The notes beneath the pieces are model-generated. The model did not search any database, was not told where the DNA came from, and saw only the letters and a program-made list of their open reading frames with translations. The translations under genes were made by a program, and so were the position numbers. A DNA stretch of 64,000 nucleotides, taken from contig CM077115.1 of assembly GCA_039619475.1 (NCBI GenBank), positions 559,456,374 to 559,520,373 on the forward strand. Reading direction: 5' to 3'. Shown in pieces: positions 1 to 12,399 of this stretch. Every line of letters begins with the position of its first letter. Within the stretch, counting starts at the first letter, position 1. Origin of the DNA: Icerya purchasi. Lineage: Eukaryota; Arthropoda; Insecta; Hemiptera; Monophlebidae.

Positions 1-1648
1 ATATTATAATATACCAAATGAATTATTTAAAATGCGGCTTAAATATTTTCTCTGATCGGACAAGACCGCAGACATTGACTAGAAAAATTTCGGTAGTGGC
101 GTCTCGCTCAAAAACAGTCTGTTCACTGGTCGCGAAGTTCGTTTATTTGAGAGTTCATTTTCGCTGACAGAAAAATTGAAACACTTAAACATTTTTAATC
201 TAGGTTGAAATTGCTGTTACGTTTGCGTTTTTACGATTAAATGTAAAAGATACGAAAAAATAGGTAATTAATAGAGTTTTAATATTTTATTCTGATACGT
301 GGCGTTAAATTTGTCGCAAGATATGAAAAAATCGTTGTAATAAGTAAAATTTCAATACGCTAAAAATAGTTCGTTTTGCTCCGTGGAAAGTTTAAAGCGA
401 CCAGAGTTGGTGACTCTAGCAATGTGCAAGACTTTGCCGCACATATCGTAATGATACAAATTTAGAATATCATTTCATTAGATATACAGAATGCGCTCGG
501 GAATCATGTTGTGGGATGAAAATTCTTGAAAAACAGTTTCATACGTATGCAATTCAATTAGGAACGTTGTAGAATAACTGAAAATAGTCACCCATTTATA
601 CGTTATCTGCGGTAAATTACAATTAGCGATTAAATTTTATCCGTAATGTGCAAAATTTGTTCGCTTTTTTGTTGCTTTTTTTTGTCATATGTGTACCGAC
701 GCCGACAATATTGACATTAAAAGGCACATTGAGATTATAATTAAATTTTTTAATGCCCGTTAATTGGTCGTTGATTTCTCGCTTTTTGTTGTTTTTTTTT
801 TTTTTTTTTTTTTTTTAATTCTTAGACGCTTGGTGCAAGTTTTTAAGTTTCGTTATTCGACTTTTAACTCTGAACCAGTTGCGATGCCGACAACTAACTG
901 CAGTAGGGAGATGAATCGTGTTTTCTTTCTCTGTTTTCCTTGCCTTTTGTTATTTATGTGTATTCATTGAAAAGAAAGAAGAAAAAAAGTTGTTCGACGT
1001 CAAAAAAAAAAAAAAAAAAAAAGGTAAATAAAAAACAGACTCTGATATAGGATAAAAAAGAAATTCTCAGCCGGGTGAAATATGAATTTTCAGCTTTGCG
1101 TAATTAAATTGGAGGCCGCGTGACTTATTTACCGACTCTAAAAAATGAAGGTAAATTATCACTATTCAATTGTTAAAACTTTTTTGGAAACTCGATACCA
1201 AAAAAAGGTATATTTCATTTCAGGTCCGTCTAACATTTAACGGCAATAATAAATATGCGGGCAGCAGCACATCCCGTTCCAAGACTAAAAATGTTCATTA
1301 CGTTCGACTCTATTTCTAAAGCAAGCGTTTCGATTCTATTTAAACGATTTCATGTTATTTTTTCTTCATTAATTCGCTTAAATTATTTTAACTCATACAT
1401 CGAATTACATCGAACCTCCCAGGGAAAAACCCAAACAAGAAAAAAAAGAACAAAAACATCGAACCTGTCGGTAATTTATTTTAATATATAGAGTGGTTTT
1501 TAACACAAGCTTAAGCGGATTTATATGTTACCTGTTTTTTTTATTTTTGTGTTATTTAGTTTGCTTAAATAATCGCTATAGAAATATCGCAAAATTTCGA
1601 TTTTCTATTTAACGCGGCATATAAACAAATTGTTCAATTTGCTTTTTA
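1..1648. other. Non-coding upstream region, nothing recognised
   Basis: AT-rich sequence upstream of the grain coding start. It holds a long T run near 790-816 and an A run near 1003-1022. The open frames at 764-970 and 1255-1491 have low-complexity or random composition and no recognisable domain. The promoter and first exon of the gene may lie here or further upstream, but no promoter element can be supported. Confidence 0.5.
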
Positions 1649-1870
1649 ACCGACTTCAAAAAAGGACCAGGTATTCAATTTGACTGTTTTTTTGTTGTTT
1701 TTTTTTTATGTGTGTGTTACCACAGAACTTTCTTCTAGGTGAACCGATTTTGATGGTTCTTCTTTTATTTGAAAGGTGGTGTTACTCGTATGGTACCATT
1801 TAAATTTGATTAAGATCTGACCGATAGTTTTTGAGTTATCCTTAATAGTAATGCGGGAGATTGGAGCTTT
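1649..1870 (+). mobile_element. Dispersed insect repeat relic (ACCGACTTC-type)
   Basis: The stretch begins AACCGACTTCAAAAAAGGA, continues through a T-rich tract, then reads GAACCGATTTTGATGGTT, CCATTTAAATTTGATTAAGA and TTGAGTTATCCTTAATA. This order of blocks matches, from memory, a short non-autonomous repeat found in many insect genomes (Lepidoptera, Hemiptera and parasitoid wasps), which I associate tentatively with Helitron/Helentron-type elements such as Lep1. No coding capacity is visible. The outer limits are uncertain, especially on the right, where the similarity fades after about 1865. The match to a known insect repeat is fairly firm; the class assignment is not. Confidence 0.5.
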
Positions 1871-2050
1871 TTGGGTGCTTTTCATTCATGACTGTTTTCA
1901 ACATCAAGTTAGATTTATTGACTTAAAATACTATAAATTTGCCAAATTACCATGGAACAATGATGCTTTTGATGTTTTCACACCGTCGTGGAAATATCTG
2001 TTCTTATTAAAATGTTTCTAATTTAATTGAATAAAAATGCACTAAAAAGT

Positions 2051-2512
2051 AACGAAATAAAATGTTTCTTTAGAAAAAAAGTAAATACCGATACTTGAAG
2101 GTTTATTATAAAAATTTAAAAATGCACTAAAAAGTAAAAAATAATTACTCCCGATAAAAAATATATATCAGAGTGATATAATACCTTAAAGGTGACATTA
2201 TCGTAATTCTTATACAACATTAATTTTTTGGAGTTGGCGTCAAATTCATATTAAAAGAATAATTAAAAACTGCATTAAATGTTCATTGAATTGTTCCTAG
2301 ATATAGTAACATGAATTTAATGCCAACTCTAATTAAGATTTTAATGTTGTATAAGAATTACGATATCACCATTAAGGTGTTATATCACTCTGATATATAT
2401 ATTTTCTAATCGGGAGTAATTATTTTTTACTTTTTAGTGCATTTTTAAATTTTTATAATAAATCTTCAAGTATCGGTATTTATTTTTTGTAAAAAAGCAT
2501 TGTATTAGTAAA
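2051..2512. mobile_element. Foldback MITE with inverted arms of about 175 nt
   Basis: The left arm (about 2051-2249) is repeated as its reverse complement on the right (about 2311-2512), with only a few mismatches over the inner 175 nt. Paired landmarks are ACCGATACTTGAAG (2087-2100) with CTTCAAGTATCGGT, GCACTAAAAAGTAAAAAATA with TATTTTTTACTTTTTAGTGC, TATCAGAGTGATATA with TATATCACTCTGATA, and GGAGTTGGCGTCAAATTCAT with ATGAATTTAATGCCAACTCT. A loop of about 61 nt (2250-2310) separates them. There is no open frame, so this is a non-autonomous element. The outer ends blur and I found no convincing target duplication. A diverged copy lies at 41083-41425. Confidence 0.75.
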
Positions 2513-3204
2513 ATGCAATACGAAAAAAGTAAATAAATAAACTGCTATTAATATAACAAACGTGATTAACTTAAAATATTATCAATATACACCATGATGG
2601 AAACGTAAGTTGGAAGCAACCGAATTTTCTAATAAAAAAGACAGAAAAAAAGTTAAAGATTATTAATTTTTCTCACGGATAATTATATTTCGAGTAAAGA
2701 AAACTAAACAAACTCATGACGGAAAAAGTACACGCCTCTTAACATTAGCGCATGTCTGACAATATGAAATGACAATTGAGTTCTTTGTTTATTCAAAATT
2801 CCATCGTTCAGTGGTAGTCCGACATATTCGGGGTAAGTATCGGTGTAAAATAACAAACTAAAAACACGAGTTCCTCCTTAAGAGAAGTGTAATTTTCTTC
2901 GCTTAATTCAACTGAACAAAAATCAGCCAAAAAATGATATCTTTAGGATGTAGGAAAAATATGAACACCCAAAATTTCACAATTAAGCGGGAGTGACTTG
3001 ATAGTTTACCGTGTATGTATATCGAATGAAGATAATAAATTTGAAACCAACAAACGCGATTTATAATTTTCTCTCACTGAAGGAATTTGAATATTAACCG
3101 TGAACACCAGGTCTTTATAGAACATAGAGAATGATGCTGTCATTTTAGCATATTATCACTGAAAAGTATTTCCACTGAAAATTGTGAAATATCGCCCCTT
3201 TAAG

Positions 3205-3560
3205 ATTTCTTCCTAAAATTGAATAAAATTTTACTAAAAAGCTAAAACACTACTACTAGTCGATAAAAAAAATGTAGGAGATATTTTACGGTGAAATTTG
3301 GGTAGAAAGATGATTTAATTCGTAAATAAAAATCAGATACTTAAAGATAAATTAAAATATTAAAAATCCCATTAAATATTTCCGACGTTTTCAATACTCG
3401 GCTTAACGAGCACTATATGCTTATTTACTTTTATAATTGTTACAACTTGTAATTTCCGTGCTAACTGTAATGTAAGTTTTAATGTTAAATTTTATCGTCT
3501 TATATTATCCGGTAATTGTATTTTCCCGTCTTTTTAGTGCATTTTCATATTTAAAATGAC
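3205..3560. mobile_element. Possible strongly diverged MITE copy
   Basis: This region resembles the element at 2051-2512 in block order. ACTAAAAAGCTAAAACACTA followed by CGATAAAAAAAATG on the left recalls the left arm. TTTTAATGTTAAATTTTATCG and CTTTTTAGTGCATTTTCATATTT on the right recall the right arm. The middle does not align by eye, so this may be an older or rearranged relative. Confidence 0.3.
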
Positions 3561-4765
3561 AACCGGACGTACTTTTTGAAAATTATTTTAGGTATTTGCA
3601 AGTGAATGTTTCATCAATTCGTCGCAGTTTCTTTGCGTACTCGAAAATGCTCGATTTTAAAAAGTTGAATAAGAATCATTGTTTTGCGGTTTGCTCTTTT
3701 TGCGACGTGATAGACACACGAAAGGGTTCTAGATCCTCGGTAGACCGCTAATATTCTCGACCCATAATAATTTCTATTTGGTACTGCTGGATCGCCGCGA
3801 AACAACGTAGAGCCTATGTAAAGTATCAAAATCAGAATGTATGACAAAAATCGACGATAGTGATGATGGAAATAAGCGGGAGAGAGACTCCAGAATTCTT
3901 CCAGACAGGCTCGTTAATGTGGTCGGAGACACTCCACGGGAAACTGCAATTCCTAAGAGGCCTATTTCATTGGAAACTCTTGTACCTGTCTGCTCCGGAT
4001 AACAATGACAGTCGATAGTCAGTCAGGGAAAAAAAAAAAAAAGGAAAAAAGAAGAAAAACCATCACCTACACGACACCCCATAGATCGAAAAAATGGAAA
4101 CACATATCCTTAAAAATATCCTCGAACGCTGTCTCCATTCGACCGAGTCTTCGGATTGAACCGTTCCCGTTGTTATTCTATTTATTATTGGTTTTTGATC
4201 AGTCGGTATGCGTGTGTATCATCACTACTTTGTTCAAATGTCAGTTGATACGTGCGCTTCTAGCCTTCTTCGACCCGTTCATATCGAAATTCTTACATAA
4301 ATCGTGTCGAGCTACGACTTGAGTCACAGATCGGACCTATTTTCACTTCCGAACGATTTCCTAGACCGACAGAGATTTTTTTACTGGCCAAAAATGTCGA
4401 CAAGCTTACCACCTATTGGCGCATAAATTACCGCGTTCGTTATTTCTCGATAAACAGCTCTATGCATATTATCCAGTAAAGCAAATTTATTTTATTTTCA
4501 CGGTTTTTACGTTGTTTCATTAAATCTCGCCTCTATTATTCATCCTTTTTTTACTTTTTCTCTAATAAAAGTAAAATTTCAGTTTCAAAAAACCAAAAAA
4601 AAATAATGTAACAACTATTGCAATTATAAAGATTCAATTTCGGCGTACGAACTGGGGAAACTGATCATAAAAGAGAGAACACATGGGTCGAAATTTATGT
4701 AGAATTATTGTCGGCATGAAACAACGACGATACAAAAAAAAATAAAAGTATCGAATATATTTATT

Positions 4766-4798
<33 letters not shown>

Positions 4799-5342
4799 TA
4801 TGCGGAATTTATAATAAAATTTTATAGTTATTAATTAAGCGTTACACGCGGGCTGTGGATTAAACTGTGGCGAGACTTTTCTAATCAAGCGTTAAAGTTC
4901 TAAAAATATTCGTAAAATCAGTTTTACGAATAAAATCGCTTAACATTTCACACGTGAGAGACGCTGATAATGTGACATTTACATTACGATTAAACCTCAT
5001 TTTCCAAAACAGTAGTTGCTGTTGTTCCTTCGTTTTCTTTTATATTTTAAGAAAAAAAATCATATAACAATAACTTCAGTTCATAAATGAAGAATTTATA
5101 TTCCTCGTATCATCTCTTCGAATTTAAAATTCACCGATTAATAATAATAAAAATAATAATAATTACGTCAAATTCAAATCCACTTATTCCGAAGGTTTTG
5201 CGTTGATACAGATATGGTTTGAAAACAACTAGCAGAAATTAATTGCTTCGAACATATTTAAAAATGTTTATGTACATCCGAAATATGAAATAGCCCGATT
5301 AAAAAACGAAAAATCAGCAAATGTGTACGATCACTTTTTCAG
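3561..5342. other. Non-coding stretch before the first recognised exon
   Basis: No gene or RNA is recognisable. It contains an AT microsatellite near 4766-4799 and a short AAT-rich stretch near 5140-5162. The 105-codon open frame at 4005-4322 starts in a lysine-rich A run and looks random. Confidence 0.5.
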
Positions 5343-5382
5343 GATATTAATTTCATAGAAAAGAATTTTAGCAATAATGCAG
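5343..5382 (+). other. grn: Possible 40-nt 5' UTR micro-exon of grain
   Basis: A pyrimidine-rich acceptor (CACTTTTTCAG, AG at 5341-5342) is followed 40 nt later by a strong donor, GCAG|GTGAGT, at 5382/5383. The next acceptor, TTTTACAG, ends at 5548, giving an intron of 166 nt. If spliced this way, the ATG at 5378-5380 would read ATG CAG GAA TAA across the junction, a three-codon upstream ORF ahead of the grain start. This rests on splice signals alone. The donor could equally end a longer exon. Confidence 0.3.
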
Positions 5383-5548
5383 GTGAGTTGTCAACTTCCG
5401 TAAAGAGCGCGCGATTAATTAAAAAAGAGAAGAAAAATGGCGCGAACACTGGGGTTGCAACATTATTGGTTTATGTTTAAGAATCGTCATTATCAGCTTG
5501 TATGGATATTCTAAAAGCTGCTACATTAACATCGTTCTCGTTTTACAG

Positions 5549-5592
5549 GAATAAGGAGCATAGACACGTAGAAAAAGTCGATTAATCGGGCT
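5549..5592 (+). other. grn: 5' UTR portion of the first grain coding exon
   Basis: The exon opens after a good acceptor (CGTTTTACAG, AG at 5547-5548). The 44 nt before the ATG contain an in-frame TAG at 5569-5571, so translation cannot begin further upstream in this frame. This supports the ATG at 5593, which has G at -3 and G at +4. Confidence 0.65.
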
Positions 5593-5932
5593 ATGGAGAT
5601 GACGAGCGCTGTGGAAGTCGCCTCAGCCGCCGGTCATCATAGAGCTTGGTACGAAAGCGTTCCAGCAAACGCAGCTTCCTGTCGTTCAGTGGACGAACCG
5701 ATCCCGGACGGAGCTAGCGGAGTCAGCCCGTCCGTCGTTGAGCACATGAGTTCGTTTTTCGCCGCAGCTCATCACAACGCCGCGGCAGCAGCCCTGGAGT
5801 CGGCCGCTGCCAACCCCAGGGATTACCGTTCGACTGCCGGTCCAGCCTATTCCAGCACCAGGGATATGCTAATGTCTTCCAGATATTACCATCAGCATTC
5901 TCCCTACGCTTCGGCGGCTGTGGCATCGCACG
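5593..5932 (+). CDS. grn: grain GATA factor, N-terminal coding exon (partial gene)
   Basis: This exon encodes residues 1-113 plus the first base of codon 114. Met1 is followed by a second Met at residue 3. The segment is rich in Ala, His and Ser, and contains SSRYYHQHSPYASAAVASH just before the junction. Joined to the exon at 59257, this corresponds to the tyrosine/alanine/histidine-rich stretch that precedes CRPH in vertebrate GATA2/3. The splice donor is GCACG|GTGAGT at 5932/5933 (phase 1). Reading on unspliced gives a 157-codon frame that ends at 6066 in intron sequence. In Drosophila, grain is a nuclear GATA-binding transcription factor needed for epithelial shape changes and for motor-neuron identity and axon guidance. 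Assignment to grain rather than pannier, serpent or GATAe rests mainly on the next exon. Confidence 0.85.
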
Positions 5933-8900
5933 GTGAGTTTACACTGAGATTTTCCTTTCTAATATATGCGTACGCGTGTTTCGTGAGTTTCCTCTTAGCG
6001 AACTATCAGCCTGAAATACGTCGAAAAGAGCGCGTAGGTTACGTGTTATTTTCAGATGAACAATGATCTCGTAAGGCAGATATCTATTATATTCTCTCTT
6101 CTGGCCTGCTGCCAAGCCGTTACGAATCGCTTGAAATTATAAAGGCGCGCAGCCCCATCTTAAACGAAGAACAGCAAAGACATAAATATCTGCTCCTCTG
6201 GTCTATTACATTTCACCGCGACACAATTCGCCTCCGACTTCTTTCAAGCCACATTTCCTCGTCAAAAATAAGCCTAATTAACCTTCTGACCTCTACCGGG
6301 GGGGTCGGTATATTAGGTCATTAGGGAAGAAGGATAACACACAATTCGTACACAAAAAAGTTACGATAATCTAATTTAATAATCGAAATAAAGATAAGAT
6401 AATAAACAAAAAAACAAAAAAAAGGTTAATTGTTCTGCAACAGCATTAACTCGAAGTGTTTATAATACTTTATGGTGCCTCAATAGCCTTCTCAGTACTT
6501 TTTTTTCTGTTTTTTTTTATATTTATTTATATTTATTTATTAGCTTCCTCAGTACTTACAAAAACCGCTGGATCAAAAATATTTTTATAAAAATATTCCG
6601 ATTAAATTCGGGAGAATAATAATCACAATCATTCTATATGATCCTTTTCTTTTCTTTCGGATATCAACCACATTATTTTACGGAAATGCAAAAACAAAAA
6701 CTTACCGTGTAACTTTTTCTTCTTTTAGTGTGTAGTTTTAATCTTTTTTAAATATAGATTTAGACGTCTAGCGTGAAATGACTCTGTATCACTAGAAATA
6801 TAGACGGAAAGTTGCACAAATGAATATATTTATAATATAAAATAATTGTTCGAGTTGCGATAGAAATGAATTATTGTAGACCGGAATAATCGAAAGAAAA
6901 AAAGAAAAAATTCACCAGGATGCAAAGAAGAATGGAAAAAAGACTTTTTTCTCTTTTTTTTTTTTTTTTAATTATATATTACCGGTTTATGATTTCACGA
7001 GTATATGTATCATATTCGCTTCTTATTGGTTCGCTCGAGCTTCGGGGGCGACTAGTAATAAATAAAGTATTCGACAACTGCAGCGCGTGATAATAATGTA
7101 TTTTATTCATTAGTAAAAGATTCGTTAAAAAAAGAGAAATTTTTTTTCGAAGAAACGATTAACCTTTTTGGGGATATCACTTGTAAACTCGATTCGTGTA
7201 AATTTAGCAGCGCTATTTAAATTATAGGGATACACGAACTTAACTGGAAAAAAAAACAAAAGCAACGTTCGCTACTTTATTATCATTTTCTGTAACTTTT
7301 AACATCGATTTTAACAGTTAATAAGTATTATCGTCGTGTAACATTAATTTCTTCTAAGCAAAAACTGTTTATTCAACCCCCCCCCCCCCCCCCGCCGCCG
7401 CCCTGCCCCGCGCAAGTTATCATCTAAAATTGTTCCCGTAATATAAAAAAAAAAAATAAAAAAATCATCATCATTTTTCTACGTAATATAGTTTTGTTCG
7501 CGCGTTAGTCCTAAAATTGGTTCTTCTTTTGCATTTAGTATAAATCAAATGGACGCTGACTCGTAAAATTTGGAAAAGATCTAAAAAAACCAAAAATTAT
7601 ACAACGAAGCGATTTAAAATATGGCAATTACGATGGATTATTTTTATTCCGTAATTAGCATTCTTTTTTTTACTAGAAATGAAGCAATGGAATAAGCGTA
7701 AATTAACCCAATTAATTACTCATGATTGGAATATTTTTTTATACACCGGTACAGTTTGCCCAAAATTTTTGAAACATTTTCACGCTAGAATCGTTGCCCT
7801 TTTACTTATTATTAAAAACGAAAAATACGCTGCTTACATACGTCGACTCCGCTGCTTCGAGCACAGTTCCAGGAAAGCTTGGAGAACATTCATTAATCCA
7901 GCTACGCGGTTTCGTTCAAGTAGAACCCGGTTCGAATATCGTGCCGTCACACTGGAACTTTTAAATATTTACAGTTGACGTATCTGAAAGAAAAAAAACA
8001 CAACATGCTCGTATTATATGTATATATGTTTTTCTGAGATGTTCACATAAAAGAGGGGCTATTTATTAGTTATGTTGCGCACTTAGAAAGAAATTTTTTT
8101 TTTCACATTATCCGAATTTTGATTCGTGTTCACTATCGGGTCAAAATCACAAAGTTTTTCTATTTACATCACGTTTCAATTCCGTAACAACTTTTTCCAT
8201 TTCGAAATACATATATACGTTCACCGCCGCATCGCAGATAACAATAGACAAAAATTCCCGCCAAAAACTTTCCCGACGTTACTGTACTTTTAACGTTAAA
8301 CGCGAAACGAACAATTTCTTATATTAGTATAGCGATGATAAAAACAACGTTCGAAAGAACGCTATGTTCGCGATTAATAAAGAAGCAGTCTTCTTACGCA
8401 CTAGCTTATAATATTATTTCATATTAACAGCGCCATTTTTTTCTTTTTTTTTGTAAAAATTATCGGAAAAATTCAACTCGTTCGTCCGGTAAAATACGGA
8501 AATTGTAGAATTTTACAAAAATCATTCCAACTTGAGATGCCGTTTTTTTTTTGAATAAAATTTTCTTTTCTGAATAATATATTTTATCGACGGGTGATAT
8601 AGGCTCAAAACTGATTTTTTTGAACGGGCTGTACGGTGAGTAATATACATATATATATATATATAGGATAAAAATCACTTGGCGGAAAGTCTAAACGGAA
8701 CTCATTTACGGAATTCTAATTGCACTACGGTATTAACAGAGCTAAGATGCGGTTTAGAAAGGTGTGTCCGGAGTTTTAACTAGTTCGGGAAAGGATGAAA
8801 CGTCGCCGAGAAATTAGAATAGTGTGGATAAGTCGAAAAGACAATGGAGGGAAAAAAAGCTGCTCCCCGCTAAAACGGTTTCCGACCGCTGCGCCTATGT

Positions 8901-9573
8901 GTTTATAAGGATTAATTATAAACATTACGCAATGATTATATCACCTCCTCTAAATCCGCATTATGTACACAAATCGGCTTTTCCCGGTAACCGCAGTTGA
9001 AACACAATTGCTAATTAGGTAGCCGAAATTGTCTAAGTAAGCGGTAAAATCAATGATTTAGTTAAACTGTTCTCTTAAATACAATCTAGAAAATGATCCA
9101 TTTGTTTTTTTTTTTTTTTTTTTTTTTTTTTGCGAGGGCAAATACCATCGAGGTCTTGATATTAAATTCCATCTTTTTAAAAAAAAAAATTTATATACGA
9201 TACTCTTCTTGTATTTCTTCAAGTCGCTCGCTAATTAAAATACCCTACGCAATAATATACACACAGTGACCAGTTTGAATTGTCTACCGATTAATGTAAT
9301 GTTCCATATTAGACTAACTCATATAAACTCATATATAAATTACGAACTTGATACGAATAAATTCGCAGTCGCCTACAGAGTATATCTAAAAAGCACCGGT
9401 GGCTCGTTTTACTTTATTGTTCGTGTCAAAATTTGATCGTTGAATATATTTGATGAAGTATCAAATACTAAATAATTAGGTGTGTATTAATTGATAGTAA
9501 CTTGAAATTTTACAATCACTTTAACAGTATTAAAAATAAGTTAACTAAATTTTTGTTTACCTTCAATAAACTT

Positions 9574-9574
<1 letters not shown>
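5933..9574. other. Intron segment, no gene seen
   Basis: AT-rich intronic sequence with many A and T runs. It includes a run of 17 C at 7377-7393 followed by GCCGCCGCC, and a T run of about 27 near 9104-9131. The 99-codon open frame at 7679-7978 has no recognisable domain. Confidence 0.5.

Positions 9575-9604
<30 letters not shown>
9575..9604 (+). repeat. (AAT)n microsatellite
   Basis: About ten uninterrupted ATA/AAT units. They create an asparagine run in a spurious open frame. Confidence 0.9.
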
Positions 9605-10497
9605 GCAAAGTAAATTATACTAAAGGAATTATTTTATTATATAGGGCAGTTAACCAAACCTACTGTATATGTGGTAGCATTATTTACGCAGGTATGATTA
9701 AACTTAAAAGATTTCAAAAAACGTTAGCAAGTTATCAAAGACAGTATACTAGCCCCGTTAAATTAATTAAATGAAAAAACGGTAAGTTATTCAGCGTCAG
9801 TAGTTGCAATTATGCCACTGCAGTTTGAAATTAGTAAACACATAAATTTATTTTGCATTAAAAATAATATTATTATTTCCTAGCTTAACTCCAATAATGC
9901 CTATTACGAAAATGGTAAATTTACTTACCCCCCACTTTTGAAACGTAAAGCGCAGTTTAAAAGATTATTACACGACTATTACCTTAAGTCAATATCAGAC
10001 CACGTGGGATTAACAGTATTAAGTAATACTTTCTTCTCTAACACATATTAAAGTAGAACGAACAATACAAATTACATACCAAATTCGTTTTTAACGTACA
10101 ATTTCTCACTGGTCACGGAAATTTCAAAGACTATCTAGACCGATTTAAAATTGTGCTGGTTCGCCTAATCGTGTTAAATGTAATTTTCCCGATAATCGTA
10201 TCGCTCATATCTTAGTGCTGAATGTAAAATAGCACACTACTGATTTCCATTTTCAGTGCTCAAGCGGAACACTTGGTAACCAAGAATTTTCAATTGTTTA
10301 ACGATTTTTACAGAAATTAATTTCCGTAAGCATATACACACTTGTATTAATTAACCGCAATCAATGTTAAGGGTGATCTGACGCCAAAAACTTCATATTG
10401 GATGGGTCGTTTCAACCGCACCATCATACAAATTTTTGTACTACACTAATGCGTAATAGATTTGCCTCATCAGTATTATCCGAAGTGAGGACTCCCG

Positions 10498-10533
<36 letters not shown>

Positions 10534-12057
10534 AAAAAAAATATTTGAAATAATCGTTTGAACATTTACAGGACACACTATACGGTTGGATTGTGTTTCC
10601 CTTTATGCTCCATATTTTGATTTTACGCTAACCATATGCGAATGTATTAATGAGACTCTACATTATTCTTACACTTAGGGTAATCAGAAAATCCTTTCAA
10701 CGTTAACTTCTTTGTCAAAAAGAGCAGTCAATTGAATCGACTATTCTTTTATAAATATTGCAAAAGAACTAGAGCATTCCCGATTGGTCTAAAAGAGCGA
10801 GTGAATATTTAAAGTTAACCAGAAACTCGTTCATCACGTCGAGACAAATTCCGTACAATTTATACTACGAAGCGGCGAAAATATTTACCGGTACACGGAA
10901 TGTAAATAGTAGTTCTTTTTTGAAATTTTTTTTATCGGGTTATGTAGCTTAAGAAGGTCTTAAAATTTTCGCTCTTTCCAAAATTATTAGCTACTGTTAT
11001 CATTTTACAGGTGTAAACCGATTAAGTGTTCTCACCATTGATTCATTTGTCCGCTTTACTTCGTTAGCTTCTTCTTTTCACTGCCATTGGCTCAATATTA
11101 TTATATAGTCATTAAATAGCGCTTTTATCGATAATTCCGATCTAACTGACAGCTGGGGTTGTTTTAGGGGAATGCAACTTATAGTTCACTGTGAAAGTGT
11201 TTGTTGATCATTGTCGACCGTTACAGTATCGGGACTGCCGGCTAAAATGTTATTTTGCATCGACGTACAATTCAATGTAGAAGAGCCGTCCCCTCGGGTT
11301 AACTGTGTCATTGTTAATGTACCAAAAATGCCGTATGCTCTAGGATATTGATTTCACTGCGCGAAGAATGCCGCAGTCAATTGTCTCTTTTCTATAAGCA
11401 TTACGGATTAGTAGTGGCTGATGGTTAAGCATCGCTCCGAAAACTTTGAAGAAAAATTTTGATCAATTTTACGACCCTATTATCTCTTCAGAAGAAGAAA
11501 AAAAAAAAACGGAAAAAAAAAGAAAGAATACCATAATTGTATTTCGGCTTTGTTTGTAAATTAAATTATACGTTCCGGTAAATAATTATGTTTTCCGAAT
11601 TATTCATCGCGGCTTACGTTTATCCGAGAGAGCGTACGCGATGGAAAGAATAATTCGCGTGTAATAAAATTCTTCTTCGTCGCTGCTGGAAATCAGTGAT
11701 TATAACTTGGCATGTCGGATAATTGTACGCGGAAGTTGGGCAACCGTAGATAACGAAGTCGGACGCACAGACGCTAACATGTTTCTGAGCAAGTATCCTT
11801 GAATGTGTCATGCGATTTATTATTATTCGAATAATGTGGAAGAGCAGCAGCTCTGTGTACTCTCTCACAGTCGATATTCGGCACTTGAACGTTACTCAGC
11901 CCGTTCGATAAAATATTACCGCTGGCTGGTAATCAAAAATAAATAAATAAAAATAAGTAAAAAATTAAAGCCAGCGCTGGTGAACAGAAAAAATCAGCAC
12001 AGAGAGCAGAACCTCGTTTTAATCTATAATTAACCGTTTCGCTAGCGCGTATTTATA

Positions 12058-12059
<2 letters not shown>
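9605..12059. other. Intron segment, no gene seen
   Basis: Unremarkable AT-rich sequence. A long A tract (more than 30 A, then GG and more A) lies at about 10498-10540. The minus-strand open frame at 11620-11868 has no recognisable domain. Confidence 0.5.
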
Positions 12060-12098
<39 letters not shown>

Positions 12099-12118
12099 AT
12101 ACATATATGTATATGCGC
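12060..12118. repeat. AT dinucleotide microsatellite
   Basis: A run of TA units of about 33 nt, followed by TTTATAATACATATATGTATATG. Confidence 0.85.
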
Positions 12119-12399
12119 AGCGCATGTGTAAACATGTAAAATAAGAAGCGAGGTAGAGGCCGCGTTTTGACGAAGTGTCGGTGAAAATTCGTGCGGTGCT
12201 TAGCCAGGCATGCGTAAATTATGAAATTTTACATATTTTTCAGTGCAGCCTCTTTTCCTTCATTATGTCGACGACGGTGCTGGCAAGGGCCTAGCTAATT
12301 ATCCGCGCCCCAAATAATATTTTAATACTCGGCTGATGTTGCTGCTGTTAGTTCATTACATCTGTTATTGTTCTAGTTAAACTGTCACTCTGTCGGCGG

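Noticed and set aside
5933..6066. Continuation of the first grain exon frame to the stop at 6066
   Set aside because: A strong GTGAGT donor at 5933 and an in-phase continuation at 59257 show that this is intron.
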